DNA from: an uncultured Paracoccaceae bacterium
GTDB lineage: Bacteria > Pseudomonadota > Alphaproteobacteria > Rhodobacterales > Rhodobacteraceae
Assembly: GCA_937924905.1 (NCBI GenBank)
Contig: CALDUK010000003.1
Coordinates: forward strand, 1 to 64,000
DNA: 64,000 nucleotides
Direction of reading: 5' to 3'
Part shown: piece after piece, positions 52,308-61,857 of the stretch
Numbering within the stretch: the first letter of the stretch is position 1
Layout: every line of letters starts with the position of its first letter
Program-made: the position numbers and the translations under genes
The notes under the pieces: generated by a model
The model's database searches: none
What the model was told of the DNA's origin: nothing
Seen by the model: only the letters and a program-made list of their open reading frames with translations

Positions 52308-53264
52308 CTAGTCCAGCGCATCTGCAAGCCACTTTTCAATCAAAAAGCGCGCAATAGACCCCCGCCGCGCAGGACGCATACCAGGCGTTTCGCCCAAAAC
52401 GGACTGGACCATATCTTCGCGCGTAACCCAACAGGCATCTTCCAGTTCCACCGGGTCGATGGTGATCTCGTCACTCAGCGCCAGCCCTTCACAGCCAAAC
52501 ATCAGCGAATTTGGGAAAGGCCAAGGTTGCGAAGACAAATAGCGCACATCGCCTACGGCAATGCCCGCTTCTTCAAACACTTCCCGTCGCACGGCGGCCT
52601 CAATGGTTTCACCCGGTTCGACAAAGCCCGCCAATAGCGAATACATGCCCTCGGGCCAATGCGGGGATCGGCCCATCAGAACTTTGTTGCCACGGGTGAT
52701 CAGCATGATCACCACCGGGTCCGTCCGCGGAAAGTGTCGCGCGTCGCAACTTGGGCAAATGCGCTGCCATCCGGCATCGGACATCTCGCTTGGCCCACCG
52801 CATTTCGCGCAAAACTGATGCGACCGGTGCCATTCCAAAAGGGCCTTGCCACTGGCCAAAAGCTCGGCCGCGCGGGGGGTGAACGTGCCAAGATTTGCGC
52901 GCATGTCCGCGAACCCCTGCCCGCCTGGCACATCGGGATGATGTTGTACGGACGGGTCGGTGAATTGCCCAACGGTGTCATCCGTCACCTCGGGCACCCA
53001 GCCCGACACGTCTCGCGCAAAACGCGGGCCCGCATCATCCAGACCCAAAAACACAGGCAGCTCAACTGCCGAGGCAAAGACCGGATGTGTTGCGTTCAAA
53101 AACACGGGCTGCGCGGTTTCCGGACCCAGCAATGGCTTGCCTTGCCAAAATGGCAAAACGCCCCCTTCGCCCAAAAGCTGCGCGATTTTGTCTGGGTTTC
53201 CCCGCAATTCGGCCGCCCGGTTCAGCCCCGAGCCACCGAACATTACAGTTTCCGCGTCTTTCAT
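52308..53264 (-). CDS. nudC: NAD+ diphosphatase / RNA-decapping Nudix hydrolase NudC
   Basis: Cleaves NAD(H) to NMN and AMP and removes NAD caps from RNA. The product has 318 residues. The four-cysteine zinc ribbon (CAKCG and CPSCD, about 150-170) precedes the Nudix box GFVEPGETIEAAVRREVFEE with its AG. The NudC-specific SQPWPFPNSLM follows. The N-terminal domain is longer than in E. coli (257 residues), as in many alphaproteobacteria. The start is ATG 53264. It is divergent from the cpdB-like gene with 93 bp between. Confidence 0.94.
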   Translation of the reverse strand: MKDAETVMFGGSGLNRAAELRGNPDKIAQLLGEGGVLPFWQGKPLLGPETAQPVFLNATHPVFASAVELPVFLGLDDAGPRFARDVSGWVPEVTDDTVGQFTDPSVQHHPDVPGGQGFADMRANLGTFTPRAAELLASGKALLEWHRSHQFCAKCGGPSEMSDAGWQRICPSCDARHFPRTDPVVIMLITRGNKVLMGRSPHWPEGMYSLLAGFVEPGETIEAAVRREVFEEAGIAVGDVRYLSSQPWPFPNSLMFGCEGLALSDEITIDPVELEDACWVTREDMVQSVLGETPGMRPARRGSIARFLIEKWLADALD

Positions 53265-53357
53265 TCTTCACCCCGTCTTCATAACGCATGTGCCATGCCA
53301 AAAATTCCTTGGCAATTCTCGAAGACAAGGCGGATGCAAAACGCTAGGGTCGCACCC

Positions 53358-55268
53358 ATGAAAGACGCCACCGCGCACGCCAAAGCGACCTCTGTGTTCG
53401 GGGTTTGCGCAAGCCCGGGCGACGTGCATCTGCGTGTGCTGGCGACGTCTGATCTACATATGCAAATCTGGCCCCATGATTATTTCCACGACACGGCCCA
53501 ACCCCATGGGCTTGCCGTTGCTGCGGGCCATATCGCGCAACTGGCGTCCCAGGCCGATAACACGCTGATTGTCGACAATGGCGATTTCCTGCAAGGCACG
53601 CCGATGGGCGATCTCTTTGCCGAAGAACCCCAGCGCCTGAACGACGCGCCGCACCCGATGATTGCAGCCTTGAACGCCCTTGGCATTGATGCGGCAACTC
53701 TGGGCAATCACGAATTTAACTACGGCCTGCCGTTTCTGCAAAAAACACTGGCTGGCGCTGATTTCCCCGTTGTCTGCGCAAACCTTTGTACAACGCTTGG
53801 CGCAACCGCGTCAGACGATGAACGCCTGATCCAGCCATCAGTCATATTGTCGCGATCCGTCACCACCCTTGGCGGCAAGACACATACGCTGGACATTGGC
53901 ATCACGGGTTTTGCCCCACCACAAACCACCTTGTGGGATCGGAAATACCTGGAAAACAAGCTCGTTTCCCGTGACATTCTTGAAGCCGCCCAGGCCGAGG
54001 TTCCGCGCCTTAGACGGAAAGGGGCGGATGTCGTTCTTGCCCTGTCTCATTCGGGCATTGGCGACGACGAGCCTGTCAAAAACATGGAAAACGCCAGCAT
54101 CCCGCTGGCAGCGATTGATGGGATCGACGCCCTGATCGCCGGGCACACGCATTTGGTTTTTCCGTCAGACATGCACGCCGAAACGTCGGCGGTCGATCCT
54201 GTCGCGGGGCGGTTGCATGGCAAGCCGACTGTCATGCCGGGCGTGGGTGGCACCCATATCGGTGTGATCGACATGCTGCTTTCGCCAGAAAAAGCAGGCT
54301 GGTCGGTCAAAGCGTCCCGATCCCGCGCGCATGCCGTTGATGCCCCCGCCACAGAAACCGACCAAACCAAAGCCATTTTGTCCTGCACCCGAGACGCGCA
54401 CAAAGCGACGCTGGCGTATATCCGGCGGCCCGTCGCGCAGTCAGATGTGCCGCTGCATTCGTATTTTTCCGCGATTGAACCCTGCGCTTCGGTCCGGCTG
54501 ATCAACGCGGCACAGCTTTGGAAAACCCGCGCGCTTCTCAAAGGCGGCCCGTATGAAACCCTGCCGCTTCTTTCCGCCGCTTCACCATTCAAATGTGGCG
54601 GGCGTGGCGGGCCGGACAATTTCACAGACGTGCCGCCGGGCGGCATTCAGTACAAACATCTGTCAGATATGTATCTCTACCCAAACCAGTTGCGCGCGCT
54701 TTTGATCACCGGGCGGGACCTGCGCAATTGGCTGGACCACGTTGCGGGTTACTACAATCAAATCGTCCCCGACCGCGCGGAACAGGCGCTTTTGAACCCC
54801 GCCTATCCCGGCCATGACGCTGATACGATCCTTGGCGTCAGCTATAGTTTTGACCTGACACAACCCGCGCGCTACAGGCCCGACGGCACGCTTGCGAATG
54901 CGGCGGCAAGCCGGGTTGCCCAGCTTTGCCACGACGGCAGGGACGTCACCGACACCATGCGTTTCATCGTGGCGGTCAACGACTATCGCGCCAGCGCAGA
55001 TGGCAGCTTTCCAGGCGCGCATGACGGGCGCACTGTGCTGGCGCATCCCGAACGCAATCGCGAAATTCTGGGCGCGTATCTCAAGCATGTCGGCACGGTC
55101 AAATCCCTGCCAAACCGAAACTGGGGGATCATGCCGGTCAGAAATGCCGAGGTCACGTTTGAAACAGGCCCCGGCGCCGCCCGGCAAGCCCACGATATCG
55201 CGCGTCTGGGCCTGAGGTTTGACAAACAAGCCGGCAACGGCTTCCTGCGCTATCAAATGCAGCTTTAG
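53358..55268 (+). CDS. 2',3'-cyclic-nucleotide 2'-phosphodiesterase/3'-nucleotidase-like protein without signal peptide
   Basis: The ATG at 53358 gives 636 residues; the frame is open further back, into the opposite-strand nudC gene. Calcineurin-like motifs are intact: RVLATSDLHMQIWPHDYF, DNGDFLQGTPMGD, TLGNHEFNYG, LSHSGIGDDE and AGHTHLVFPSD. The C-terminal 5'-nucleotidase domain has the substrate-stacking aromatic region (YNQIVPDRAEQALLNPAYPG). The family (CpdB) is periplasmic with a cleaved signal. Here neither the chosen start nor the upstream frame supplies a hydrophobic signal, so the enzyme may act in the cytoplasm on cyclic nucleotides or RNA ends. Confidence 0.88.
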   Translation: MKDATAHAKATSVFGVCASPGDVHLRVLATSDLHMQIWPHDYFHDTAQPHGLAVAAGHIAQLASQADNTLIVDNGDFLQGTPMGDLFAEEPQRLNDAPHPMIAALNALGIDAATLGNHEFNYGLPFLQKTLAGADFPVVCANLCTTLGATASDDERLIQPSVILSRSVTTLGGKTHTLDIGITGFAPPQTTLWDRKYLENKLVSRDILEAAQAEVPRLRRKGADVVLALSHSGIGDDEPVKNMENASIPLAAIDGIDALIAGHTHLVFPSDMHAETSAVDPVAGRLHGKPTVMPGVGGTHIGVIDMLLSPEKAGWSVKASRSRAHAVDAPATETDQTKAILSCTRDAHKATLAYIRRPVAQSDVPLHSYFSAIEPCASVRLINAAQLWKTRALLKGGPYETLPLLSAASPFKCGGRGGPDNFTDVPPGGIQYKHLSDMYLYPNQLRALLITGRDLRNWLDHVAGYYNQIVPDRAEQALLNPAYPGHDADTILGVSYSFDLTQPARYRPDGTLANAAASRVAQLCHDGRDVTDTMRFIVAVNDYRASADGSFPGAHDGRTVLAHPERNREILGAYLKHVGTVKSLPNRNWGIMPVRNAEVTFETGPGAARQAHDIARLGLRFDKQAGNGFLRYQMQL

Positions 55269-55315
55269 CGCAACTGCCAGGTTGCAATTTGCCGATCAAA
55301 CCCATAACTCGATGC

Positions 55316-55414
55316 CTGAGAGGTTGGCGCGGGCAAGCACCTCGCCAACCCGGTCAGGTCCGGAAGGAAGCAGCCGTAACGAGCCCCGCTTGGGTCGTTG
55401 TCCAACCTCTCACC
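55316..55414 (+). ncRNA. ffs: Signal recognition particle RNA, small bacterial type
   Basis: The diagnostic domain IV (GGTCAGGTCCGGAAGGAAGC) is at 55352-55371. The closing helix pairs TGAGAGGTTGG (55317-55327) with CCAACCTCTCA (55402-55412). The RNA is about 97-100 nt, the 4.5S type, and binds Ffh for co-translational targeting. The exact ends are uncertain by a few bases. Its 3' end overlaps the stop of the opposite-strand AraC-type gene by three bases, leaving little room for an independent terminator. Confidence 0.96.
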
Positions 55415-56399
55415 CACGGTCCAGCAGTTTCCTTCGCCGCGCTTGCGGCGTGGTCCCGGTCCAGGATTGAAACGCCCGAAAGAAGGAATTCGGGTCTTCA
55501 TAGCCCAGAAGAAACGCAATCTCGCCAATCGCATAGCGGGGCTGGCCCAGATATGTTTCCGCCAAACGGCGTCTCAGGCTTTGCAGGACAGATTTGAAAC
55601 TTGTGCCTTCTGCCGCCAGACGCCGTTGCAAGCTACGCTGCGAAACGCCCAGTCTGCGCGCAATCTCTTCTGTGTCCGCGCGCCCGCTTGGCAAAGCTTC
55701 CATCAGGATAGACTGCACCTTGTCCGCAAACCGCGCCTCGGCCTGCAACTGATCCAACCGCGCCCGCAAATCCGGCTCGAACACCGCGAAAAGCGCAGGG
55801 TTGGCCGCAACGAACGGCCTGCGGATATCCTCGCGCGCGAAAACCAGCCGGTTGTAAGCTCCCTGCCGGGGCATGCGCCCGAAATAGGCCTCAAACGCCG
55901 GATCGGCGGGCGGTTCGACCATCTCGACGGCCAAAGGCACCACGTTGTCTTTCACCCCCAACCGCGCCAGTTGCACCAACAAGCACAGCTCGGCCACGAC
56001 GAAATCGGCCGGCAAGTCCACATCCGGCGACCTGCATGTCGCTTCCAGACCGCCGGGGCTTTCAAACAAGTCTAGTTTCATCGGGCCGATCAGGGGCTTG
56101 TAATCTGCCAATCGCTGGAACGCTGTCAGCAGGTTCGGGCTGCAAAAGGCGGCGAAAATCGGGGGGCTGAAAACCTCGGCTGAAATCGCAGTGCACAGGC
56201 TGAGAACAGGTGTGTCAGATGCGATAGACCCAATCAGCGCATGCCACAGCCGAAAGAACGGCTCGGCCTCTAAAACCGGTCGGTCCCGCGTCAATAGATC
56301 TTCGGGCAAGTCAGCCTGGCGCAACAAATCGCCCGGGCGAATATTCAATTCGTCCAGCAACGCAGCCCAGCCCATATCAATGGCAAAAGGTCGTGTCAT
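55410..56399 (-). CDS. AraC-family transcriptional regulator
   Basis: The product has 329 residues. The N-terminal ~200 residues match the Arabinose_bd (PF12625-like) domain used by OruR/ArgR-type AraC proteins. The C-terminal double HTH (about 235-325) has GRADTEEIARRLGVSQRSLQ and IGEIAFLLGYEDPNSFFRAF. Its effector and targets are unknown; no obvious target gene is adjacent. The gene ends against the SRP RNA. Confidence 0.9.
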   Translation of the reverse strand: MTRPFAIDMGWAALLDELNIRPGDLLRQADLPEDLLTRDRPVLEAEPFFRLWHALIGSIASDTPVLSLCTAISAEVFSPPIFAAFCSPNLLTAFQRLADYKPLIGPMKLDLFESPGGLEATCRSPDVDLPADFVVAELCLLVQLARLGVKDNVVPLAVEMVEPPADPAFEAYFGRMPRQGAYNRLVFAREDIRRPFVAANPALFAVFEPDLRARLDQLQAEARFADKVQSILMEALPSGRADTEEIARRLGVSQRSLQRRLAAEGTSFKSVLQSLRRRLAETYLGQPRYAIGEIAFLLGYEDPNSFFRAFQSWTGTTPQARRRKLLDRG

Positions 56400-56474
56400 T
56401 CGCGGCCCCCAACGCCACGCCTACCCCAGCATTCGGGCAGGCGCTACTTGCAATTCACGCCAGTTTACACGCAA

Positions 56475-56774
56475 TCATGGCCAACCCTGAACCGGGGCCC
56501 AAACCCGGATGATCACCAGGCCCGTCGCAATCAACCCGGCAATCAGCAACGGCAGACGCGCCATCTGCCGCACTGGGCTGCCTTTCGCCCACGCGCGCGA
56601 CACCCCAAAGATCCCAATCGCCACAACGCCTGCGATGGCCTGCCACCCCAAAAACTGCCGCGCGCCCGTAATATCGGCATGCACAAACGCAACAAAAGCA
56701 TAGACAAAAGCCGCGAACCAGATGGCGAAAAGAACGGTCAACAGCAACCGCCGCCCATCCCCCGGCGGTGTCAC
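56475..56774 (-). CDS. Small membrane protein
   Basis: The product has 99 residues with three predicted membrane helices (about 9-31, 42-60, 72-90). Its start ATG overlaps the stop of the upstream phosphatase gene (ATGA), which supports it as a real, coupled gene. No family is recognised. Confidence 0.72.
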   Translation of the reverse strand: MTPPGDGRRLLLTVLFAIWFAAFVYAFVAFVHADITGARQFLGWQAIAGVVAIGIFGVSRAWAKGSPVRQMARLPLLIAGLIATGLVIIRVWAPVQGWP

Positions 56775-57274
56775 GACGACGTGCCCAGGCGGTCAAACAT
56801 CGGTTGCGACGCCCAGGCTTTCTGCGCCTCGGTCTCGACAGCGCAGGGCCGCGTTTCGCGCAGACGTTCCAGTGCGCGCCCTGCATCTTCACCGGATTCG
56901 ACCATAAGACGCATCAACGCCATGCCCGACCGGCCGCATCCACCAAAGCAATGTGCAAAGACGCGTCCGCCACTTGCCAATAGCCCGGCGGCCTCGCGCG
57001 CGGCATCTGGCCAGATTGCAAGGGTTCCGTCGGGTGGCGCACCGAAGTCCGGCACCGGCAAATGGCGCCATTCCACCCCGGCCAGTTCCAAATCCCGGCC
57101 AAACTCGGCCGCGCCTGCGGCTTTCAATTCCTCGGCCGTCGTCATCGTCAGCACCAGACCTGCGCCCCATTTCAAGATGGCGTTCAGGTCTGCGTCATAC
57201 CGACCGGATCGTCCGGGCATCGGACCAATCCCCAACCATCCGGGGCCAAACGACAATTCATCAATCTGGTACAT
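56771..57274 (-). CDS. Dual-specificity/tyrosine-type protein phosphatase
   Basis: The product has 167 residues with the P-loop signature His-Cys-x5-Arg-Ser in AHCFGGCGRSGMALMRLMVE (catalytic Cys at about 109). The general-acid Asp may be in PVPDFGAPPDGTL. It could dephosphorylate proteins or small phosphoesters. A ring of small coupled genes follows on the minus strand. It is divergent from dnaX. Confidence 0.87.
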   Translation of the reverse strand: MYQIDELSFGPGWLGIGPMPGRSGRYDADLNAILKWGAGLVLTMTTAEELKAAGAAEFGRDLELAGVEWRHLPVPDFGAPPDGTLAIWPDAAREAAGLLASGGRVFAHCFGGCGRSGMALMRLMVESGEDAGRALERLRETRPCAVETEAQKAWASQPMFDRLGTSS

Positions 57275-57435
57275 GCGAAAGCCATCCCAAAAGACACTCG
57301 GGCCAAGTGTTAAGCGCTTCTATTGCCAGATCAAGCCAGGCAAAGGCGAACACAGGCCAAATGAACCCTGACTGACAGGTGGACCCGCGCGCGCCCAAGG
57401 TCTACCCTCGCCAAGTTACGATTCCGGCGGGTGGC

Positions 57436-59190
57436 ATGAGCGAAACAGACGAACAAACCTATCAGGTCCTGGCGCGCAAGTACCGCCCCGAAACCTTTGC
57501 CGATCTGGTCGGGCAGGATGCAATGGTGCGCACGCTGAAAAACGCATTCGCCGCCGACCGCATCGCGCAGGCCTTCATTATGACAGGCATCCGGGGCACC
57601 GGCAAAACCACCACAGCGCGGATCATCGCCAAGGGGATGAATTGTATCGGCGAAGACGGCCAGGGCGGACCAACAACCGATCCTTGTGGTATATGCGAAC
57701 ATTGCAAAACGATCACCCAGGGCCGGCATGTCGATGTTATGGAAATGGACGCAGCCAGCCGCACTGGCGTCGGCGACATCCGCGAAATCATCGACAGTGT
57801 GCATTACCGCGCGGCCTCGGCACGCTATAAAATCTATATCATCGACGAAGTGCACATGCTGTCCACAAGCGCCTTCAACGCGCTTTTGAAGACACTGGAA
57901 GAACCACCCGCGCATGTAAAATTCATCTTTGCGACAACCGAAATTCGCAAAGTCCCTGTCACCGTTCTGTCGCGCTGCCAGCGGTTTGACCTTCGCCGGA
58001 TTGAACCCGAAGACATGATCGCCATGCTGGCGCGCATCGCCAAAGCTGAAGACGCCAAGATCACCGACGACGCGCTTGCGCTGATCACCCGCGCCGCCGA
58101 AGGCTCGGCCCGAGATGCGCAATCGCTTCTTGATCAGGCCATCAGCCACGGCGCTGGCGAAACCACCGCAGAACAGGTGCGCGCCATGCTGGGGCTGGCC
58201 GACCGGGGCCGGGTCATGGATCTGTTCCAGCACATTGTAACAGGCGATGCCGCCGCGGCCCTGTCTGAAATTGGCGCGCAATATGCCGATGGGGCCGACC
58301 CGCTGGCCATCCTGCGCGACATTGCCGAAATCACCCATTGGATCAGCGTGATCCGCATCACGCCCGAAGCCGCAGAAGACCCGACCGTCAGCCCCGATGA
58401 ACGCGCCCGCGGGCAAGCCCTGTCCGAAACACTGGAAATGCCGGTCCTGACGCGCATGTGGCAAATGGGTTTGAAAGCGCTGGAAGAAGTCGCACAGGCG
58501 CCGAACGCCATGATGGCGGCTGAAATGGCGGTAATCCGCATGACCCATGTGGCCGACCTGCCGACACCGGGCGAATTGGTGGCAAAGCTGAAAGACATGC
58601 CTCCCCCACCACAGCCATCAGGTGGTGGCGCCAGCCCCGGGCCCAGCCCGGGCGCAAATGCGGTGCAATCCCGCCAACCGGGCGCGCCGCGTTCTGGCGG
58701 GGTCAGCGCATCCGGCACACAATCGGCCCTGGCCATCGCGCCGGAAAACGCGCTGGCCCGTTTCCCGACCTTCGCCCGCATTGTCGATCTGATCCGCGCC
58801 AATCGCGATATGAAACTGTTGGTCGAAGTCGAAGACGGGGTGCGCCTTGTGTCGTACACGCCCGGTCGTATCGAATTCGAACCCTCGCCCAAAGCGCCCG
58901 CCGATCTGGCGCAACGTTTGGGTCAACGTCTTCAAGCCTGGACTGGTGTTCGCTGGGCAGTGACGGTCACAAACGACGGCGGCGCACCGACAATAGGCGA
59001 AGAACGCGACGCGACCACAGAAGACCTGCGCGCTGCTGCCATGCAGAACCCGACGGTGGCCTCAATCTTTCAGGCCTTCCCTAACGCGAAAATCGGCAAC
59101 TTGAAAACACCCGAAGACCTCGCCAAACAAGCCGAAGAAGAGGCACTTGGCGAAGTCGAAGACGAATGGGATCCGTTCGAAGAAGGCTGA
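57436..59190 (+). CDS. dnaX: DNA polymerase III subunits tau/gamma
   Basis: The clamp-loader ATPase. The start is taken at ATG 57436 (MSETDEQTYQVLARKYRPET), giving 584 residues; the frame is open from GTG 57379. Walker A is GIRGTGKTTTARIIAKGMNC, the zinc module is CGICEHCK with an upstream Cys, and Walker B is IYIIDEVHMLSTSAFNALLK. The C-terminal region after about residue 400 is Pro/Gly-rich then Pol III tau-like. I see no A-rich slippery heptamer like that producing gamma in E. coli. It leads the conserved dnaX-ybaB-recR group. Confidence 0.96.
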   Translation: MSETDEQTYQVLARKYRPETFADLVGQDAMVRTLKNAFAADRIAQAFIMTGIRGTGKTTTARIIAKGMNCIGEDGQGGPTTDPCGICEHCKTITQGRHVDVMEMDAASRTGVGDIREIIDSVHYRAASARYKIYIIDEVHMLSTSAFNALLKTLEEPPAHVKFIFATTEIRKVPVTVLSRCQRFDLRRIEPEDMIAMLARIAKAEDAKITDDALALITRAAEGSARDAQSLLDQAISHGAGETTAEQVRAMLGLADRGRVMDLFQHIVTGDAAAALSEIGAQYADGADPLAILRDIAEITHWISVIRITPEAAEDPTVSPDERARGQALSETLEMPVLTRMWQMGLKALEEVAQAPNAMMAAEMAVIRMTHVADLPTPGELVAKLKDMPPPPQPSGGGASPGPSPGANAVQSRQPGAPRSGGVSASGTQSALAIAPENALARFPTFARIVDLIRANRDMKLLVEVEDGVRLVSYTPGRIEFEPSPKAPADLAQRLGQRLQAWTGVRWAVTVTNDGGAPTIGEERDATTEDLRAAAMQNPTVASIFQAFPNAKIGNLKTPEDLAKQAEEEALGEVEDEWDPFEEG

Positions 59191-59333
59191 CCGCATTTCA
59201 TCTTGCCAAAAATACGCAAAACCCCGTGGGCGCATCGCTCCCGGCGGCTCGACGCGCAACGCGCGACGAAACCTCTCTTGTCGCTGGCGACCGGCCTCCG
59301 TATCTAGGAACTAACCGATCACAGGAGAGCGAA

Positions 59334-59678
59334 ATGCTAAAAGGTTTGGGCGGTCTGGCCGATATGGGCAAGATGATGAAAGCCGCACAGGAAATGCAGA
59401 CCAAAATGTCGGATCTGCAGGAAGAACTCGCGCAACTTACCGTCACCGGCGAAAGCGGTGCCGGGCTTGTCAAAGCCACGTCAACGGCCAAGGGCGAACT
59501 TGTCGGTCTCGACATTGATCCCACAATCTTCAACCCGGACGAAAAAGAAGTCGTTGAAGACCTCATCCTGGCCGCCATAAAAGACGCTCAATCCAAAGCC
59601 AGCGACAAAAGTCAGGAAGAAATGCGCAAACTGACCGAAGGCATGGGGCTCCCTGCCGATATGAAATTGCCGTTCTGA
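59334..59678 (+). CDS. YbaB/EbfC nucleoid-associated protein
   Basis: The product has 114 residues from ATG 59334 with AGGAG eight bases upstream. LKGLGGLADMGKMMKAAQEM and the VTGESGAGLVKATSTAKGEL beta-hairpin identify the family, which binds DNA as a dimer. It stands between dnaX and recR, its usual location. The gap of 143 bp after dnaX contains its likely promoter. Confidence 0.95.
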   Translation: MLKGLGGLADMGKMMKAAQEMQTKMSDLQEELAQLTVTGESGAGLVKATSTAKGELVGLDIDPTIFNPDEKEVVEDLILAAIKDAQSKASDKSQEEMRKLTEGMGLPADMKLPF

Positions 59679-59717
59679 CCTTTTGCTTTGCCCGATCCGT
59701 TTAACCGGACCCCAGAC

Positions 59718-60311
59718 ATGAGCGCGCCAAACGATCTGGAAAACCTGATCGACCTGATGGCGCGTTTGCCGGGGCTTGGCCCGCGGTCCGCCCGGCGCGC
59801 CGTGTTGCATCTTGTCAAAAAACGCGCGCTGACGCTGATCCCGCTTGCCGATGCCATTGCGCGCGTGGCTGAAACCGCGCGCGAATGCCTGAATTGCGGG
59901 AACATCGGTACAACCGACCTTTGCCCGATTTGCGAAAGCGAAAAACGCGCAAATGGCGAATTGTGCGTGGTCGAAGACGTGGCCGATCTTTGGGCCATGG
60001 AACGCGCCGCTGTTTTCAAAGGGCGCTATCACGTTCTGGGTGGCACGCTTTCAGCGCTTGACGCCATCGGACCGGCTGAATTGCGCATTCCCAAACTGAT
60101 CGACCGCGTTACAACCGAAAGTATCTCGGAAATCATTCTGGCCCTAAACGCCACTGTCGATGGCCAAACCACCGCGCATTACATCGCGGACCAACTGGAA
60201 GCGCGCGTCAAAGTCACGACGCTGGCTCAGGGCGTCCCTATCGGGGGCGAACTTGACTATCTGGACGACGGCACAATCAGCGCCGCACTGCGGGCGCGAA
60301 AGACTGTATAG
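59718..60311 (+). CDS. recR: Recombination mediator RecR
   Basis: Works with RecF and RecO in gap repair. The ATG at 59718 gives 197 residues, the normal length; a TTG at 59688 would add ten. The HhH segment ([20 protein letters not shown]), a C4 zinc finger ([19 protein letters not shown]) and a Toprim domain ([20 protein letters not shown]) are all present. Confidence 0.96.
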   Translation: MSAPNDLENLIDLMARLPGLGPRSARRAVLHLVKKRALTLIPLADAIARVAETARECLNCGNIGTTDLCPICESEKRANGELCVVEDVADLWAMERAAVFKGRYHVLGGTLSALDAIGPAELRIPKLIDRVTTESISEIILALNATVDGQTTAHYIADQLEARVKVTTLAQGVPIGGELDYLDDGTISAALRARKTV

Positions 60312-60325
60312 GCAACACTCGCGCT

Positions 60326-61081
60326 TTATGCGCCCTTGTCTTTGTCCTCATCGTCGTCGCTGGCCGGAAGATTAAAGAAGCTGTCCGCATCCAGCACATC
60401 TTCCCGGCCCCGACCTTCGTCATGCCCGTCGCCCAGGGTAAAGGTCTCCAACCCGGAAATCGCCGTTGGCATCTTCGGTTCGGCATCGCCATCAAGCGAC
60501 TGTTCGGTCGACACCAGCTTGCGCCGTTCTTCGTCCGACATCACCTCGCCAGCTTTGGCATTCTTAGCCGCCGCTTTCTGAACAATCGCATCCAGCTCGG
60601 ACTGTTTGCAAAGCCCCAGTGCAACCGGATCAATCGGCTGGATATTCGCGATGTTCCAATGCGACCGCTCGCGGATCGACTGGATCGTCGGCTTGGTCGT
60701 GCCCACAAGCTTTGAGATTTGACCGTCCGTCAATTCGGGGTGGAACTTGACCAACCACAGGATCGACGCCGGGCGGTCCTGACGCTTGGACAACGGCGTG
60801 TACCGTGGTCCCCGGCGTTTTTCTTCGCCCACTGCAGCCGCGTTGAACTTAAGCTTCAGTTTGTGTTGCGGATTTTTTTCCGCCGTATCAATTTCGTCCT
60901 GCGTCAGCTGATTGTTGGTCACCGGATCAAACCCTTTGACACCAACGGCAACTTCGCCATCCGCGATCCCCTGCACTTCCAGTTCATGCAGCTCGCAGAA
61001 ATCCGCGATTTGCTTGAAGCTAATCGTGGTGTTGTCAACCAACCAGACGGCGGTCGCTTTGGCCATGATGGGTTTGCTCAT
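60326..61081 (-). CDS. Cell-cycle transcriptional regulator TrcR (DUF1013)
   Basis: The ATG at 61081 with AGGAGACAGG upstream gives 251 residues. The conserved alphaproteobacterial block MAKATAVWLVDNTTISFKQI starts the domain; a HTH (LTDGQISKLVGTTKPTIQSI) is at about 120-140. The C-terminus is acidic (DDDEDKDK). The homologue is linked to cell-cycle control with CtrA/GcrA in Caulobacter-type bacteria; a direct role here is inferred. It is convergent with recR, with 14 bp between. Confidence 0.92.
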   Translation of the reverse strand: MSKPIMAKATAVWLVDNTTISFKQIADFCELHELEVQGIADGEVAVGVKGFDPVTNNQLTQDEIDTAEKNPQHKLKLKFNAAAVGEEKRRGPRYTPLSKRQDRPASILWLVKFHPELTDGQISKLVGTTKPTIQSIRERSHWNIANIQPIDPVALGLCKQSELDAIVQKAAAKNAKAGEVMSDEERRKLVSTEQSLDGDAEPKMPTAISGLETFTLGDGHDEGRGREDVLDADSFFNLPASDDDEDKDKGA

Positions 61082-61203
61082 TTTCCTGTCTCCTGACAAA
61101 TCTGTCCCGCTGCCGGAAATCGGCTGGTCCCGGTGGACCTTTCCTCGAATTTCGGGGAGTTGGCAGGTATATAGACAGAACTATCCGACGAGGAAAGAGA
61201 AAC

Positions 61204-61833
61204 ATGCGGTTTTTGATAGCGCTCTTGGCTCTGACAGGTGTGGCTTGGGCTGAAGGCGAACGTGCGGGCGATTTCGACTATTATGTTCTTTCGCTGTCCT
61301 GGTCGCCAACCTGGTGTGCGCTGGAAGGCGACCGCCGGGGATCGCCGCAATGCGCGGCAGACGCCGATTTTGGATGGGTGCTGCACGGGCTTTGGCCGCA
61401 GTATGAAAACGGCTGGCCCAGCTATTGCCCGACCAATGCGCGCAATCCGTCGCGGTCCGACACGCGCGCCGAAGCCGATCTTTACGGATCATCGGGCAGC
61501 GCCTGGCACCAGTGGAACAAACACGGGCGCTGTTCCGGATTGCAAGCCGATGATTTTTACGACCTATCGCGACAGGCCTATGGCCAGATCACCCGTCCAC
61601 AGATTTTCCGCAAGCTTGACCGATCTGTCGAAATACCGGCCCACGTTGTCGAAGACGCATTTCTAGAAGCAAACCCTGCACTGTCGCCGGATCAAATCAC
61701 CATCACCTGCAAGGCTGGCCGCATTCAAGAAGCCCGCATTTGCATGACCCGCGATTTGGAATTGCGCGACTGTGGCCGCGACGTCAGCCGCGACTGCACA
61801 ATGGATGACGCGTTGTTCGACCCGATCCGTTGA
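61204..61833 (+). CDS. Ribonuclease T2-family protein
   Basis: The product has 209 residues with a short signal peptide (MRFLIALLALTGVAWA). The CAS-1 motif VLHGLWPQ supplies His61. CAS-2 reads WHQWNKHGRC with His107. Where T2 enzymes usually have Glu in the HE(W/Y)xKHG motif, this one has Gln103, so activity may be altered. At least eight cysteines suggest disulfides, consistent with export. A periplasmic RNA scavenging role is the family norm. Confidence 0.9.
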   Translation: MRFLIALLALTGVAWAEGERAGDFDYYVLSLSWSPTWCALEGDRRGSPQCAADADFGWVLHGLWPQYENGWPSYCPTNARNPSRSDTRAEADLYGSSGSAWHQWNKHGRCSGLQADDFYDLSRQAYGQITRPQIFRKLDRSVEIPAHVVEDAFLEANPALSPDQITITCKAGRIQEARICMTRDLELRDCGRDVSRDCTMDDALFDPIR

Positions 61834-61857
61834 CGGCCCAAGCCGTCGGGGCGGGCA

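Noticed and set aside
57436-59190. Programmed frameshift in dnaX
   Set aside because: No A-rich slippery heptamer with a following stem was seen in the region where gamma would end.
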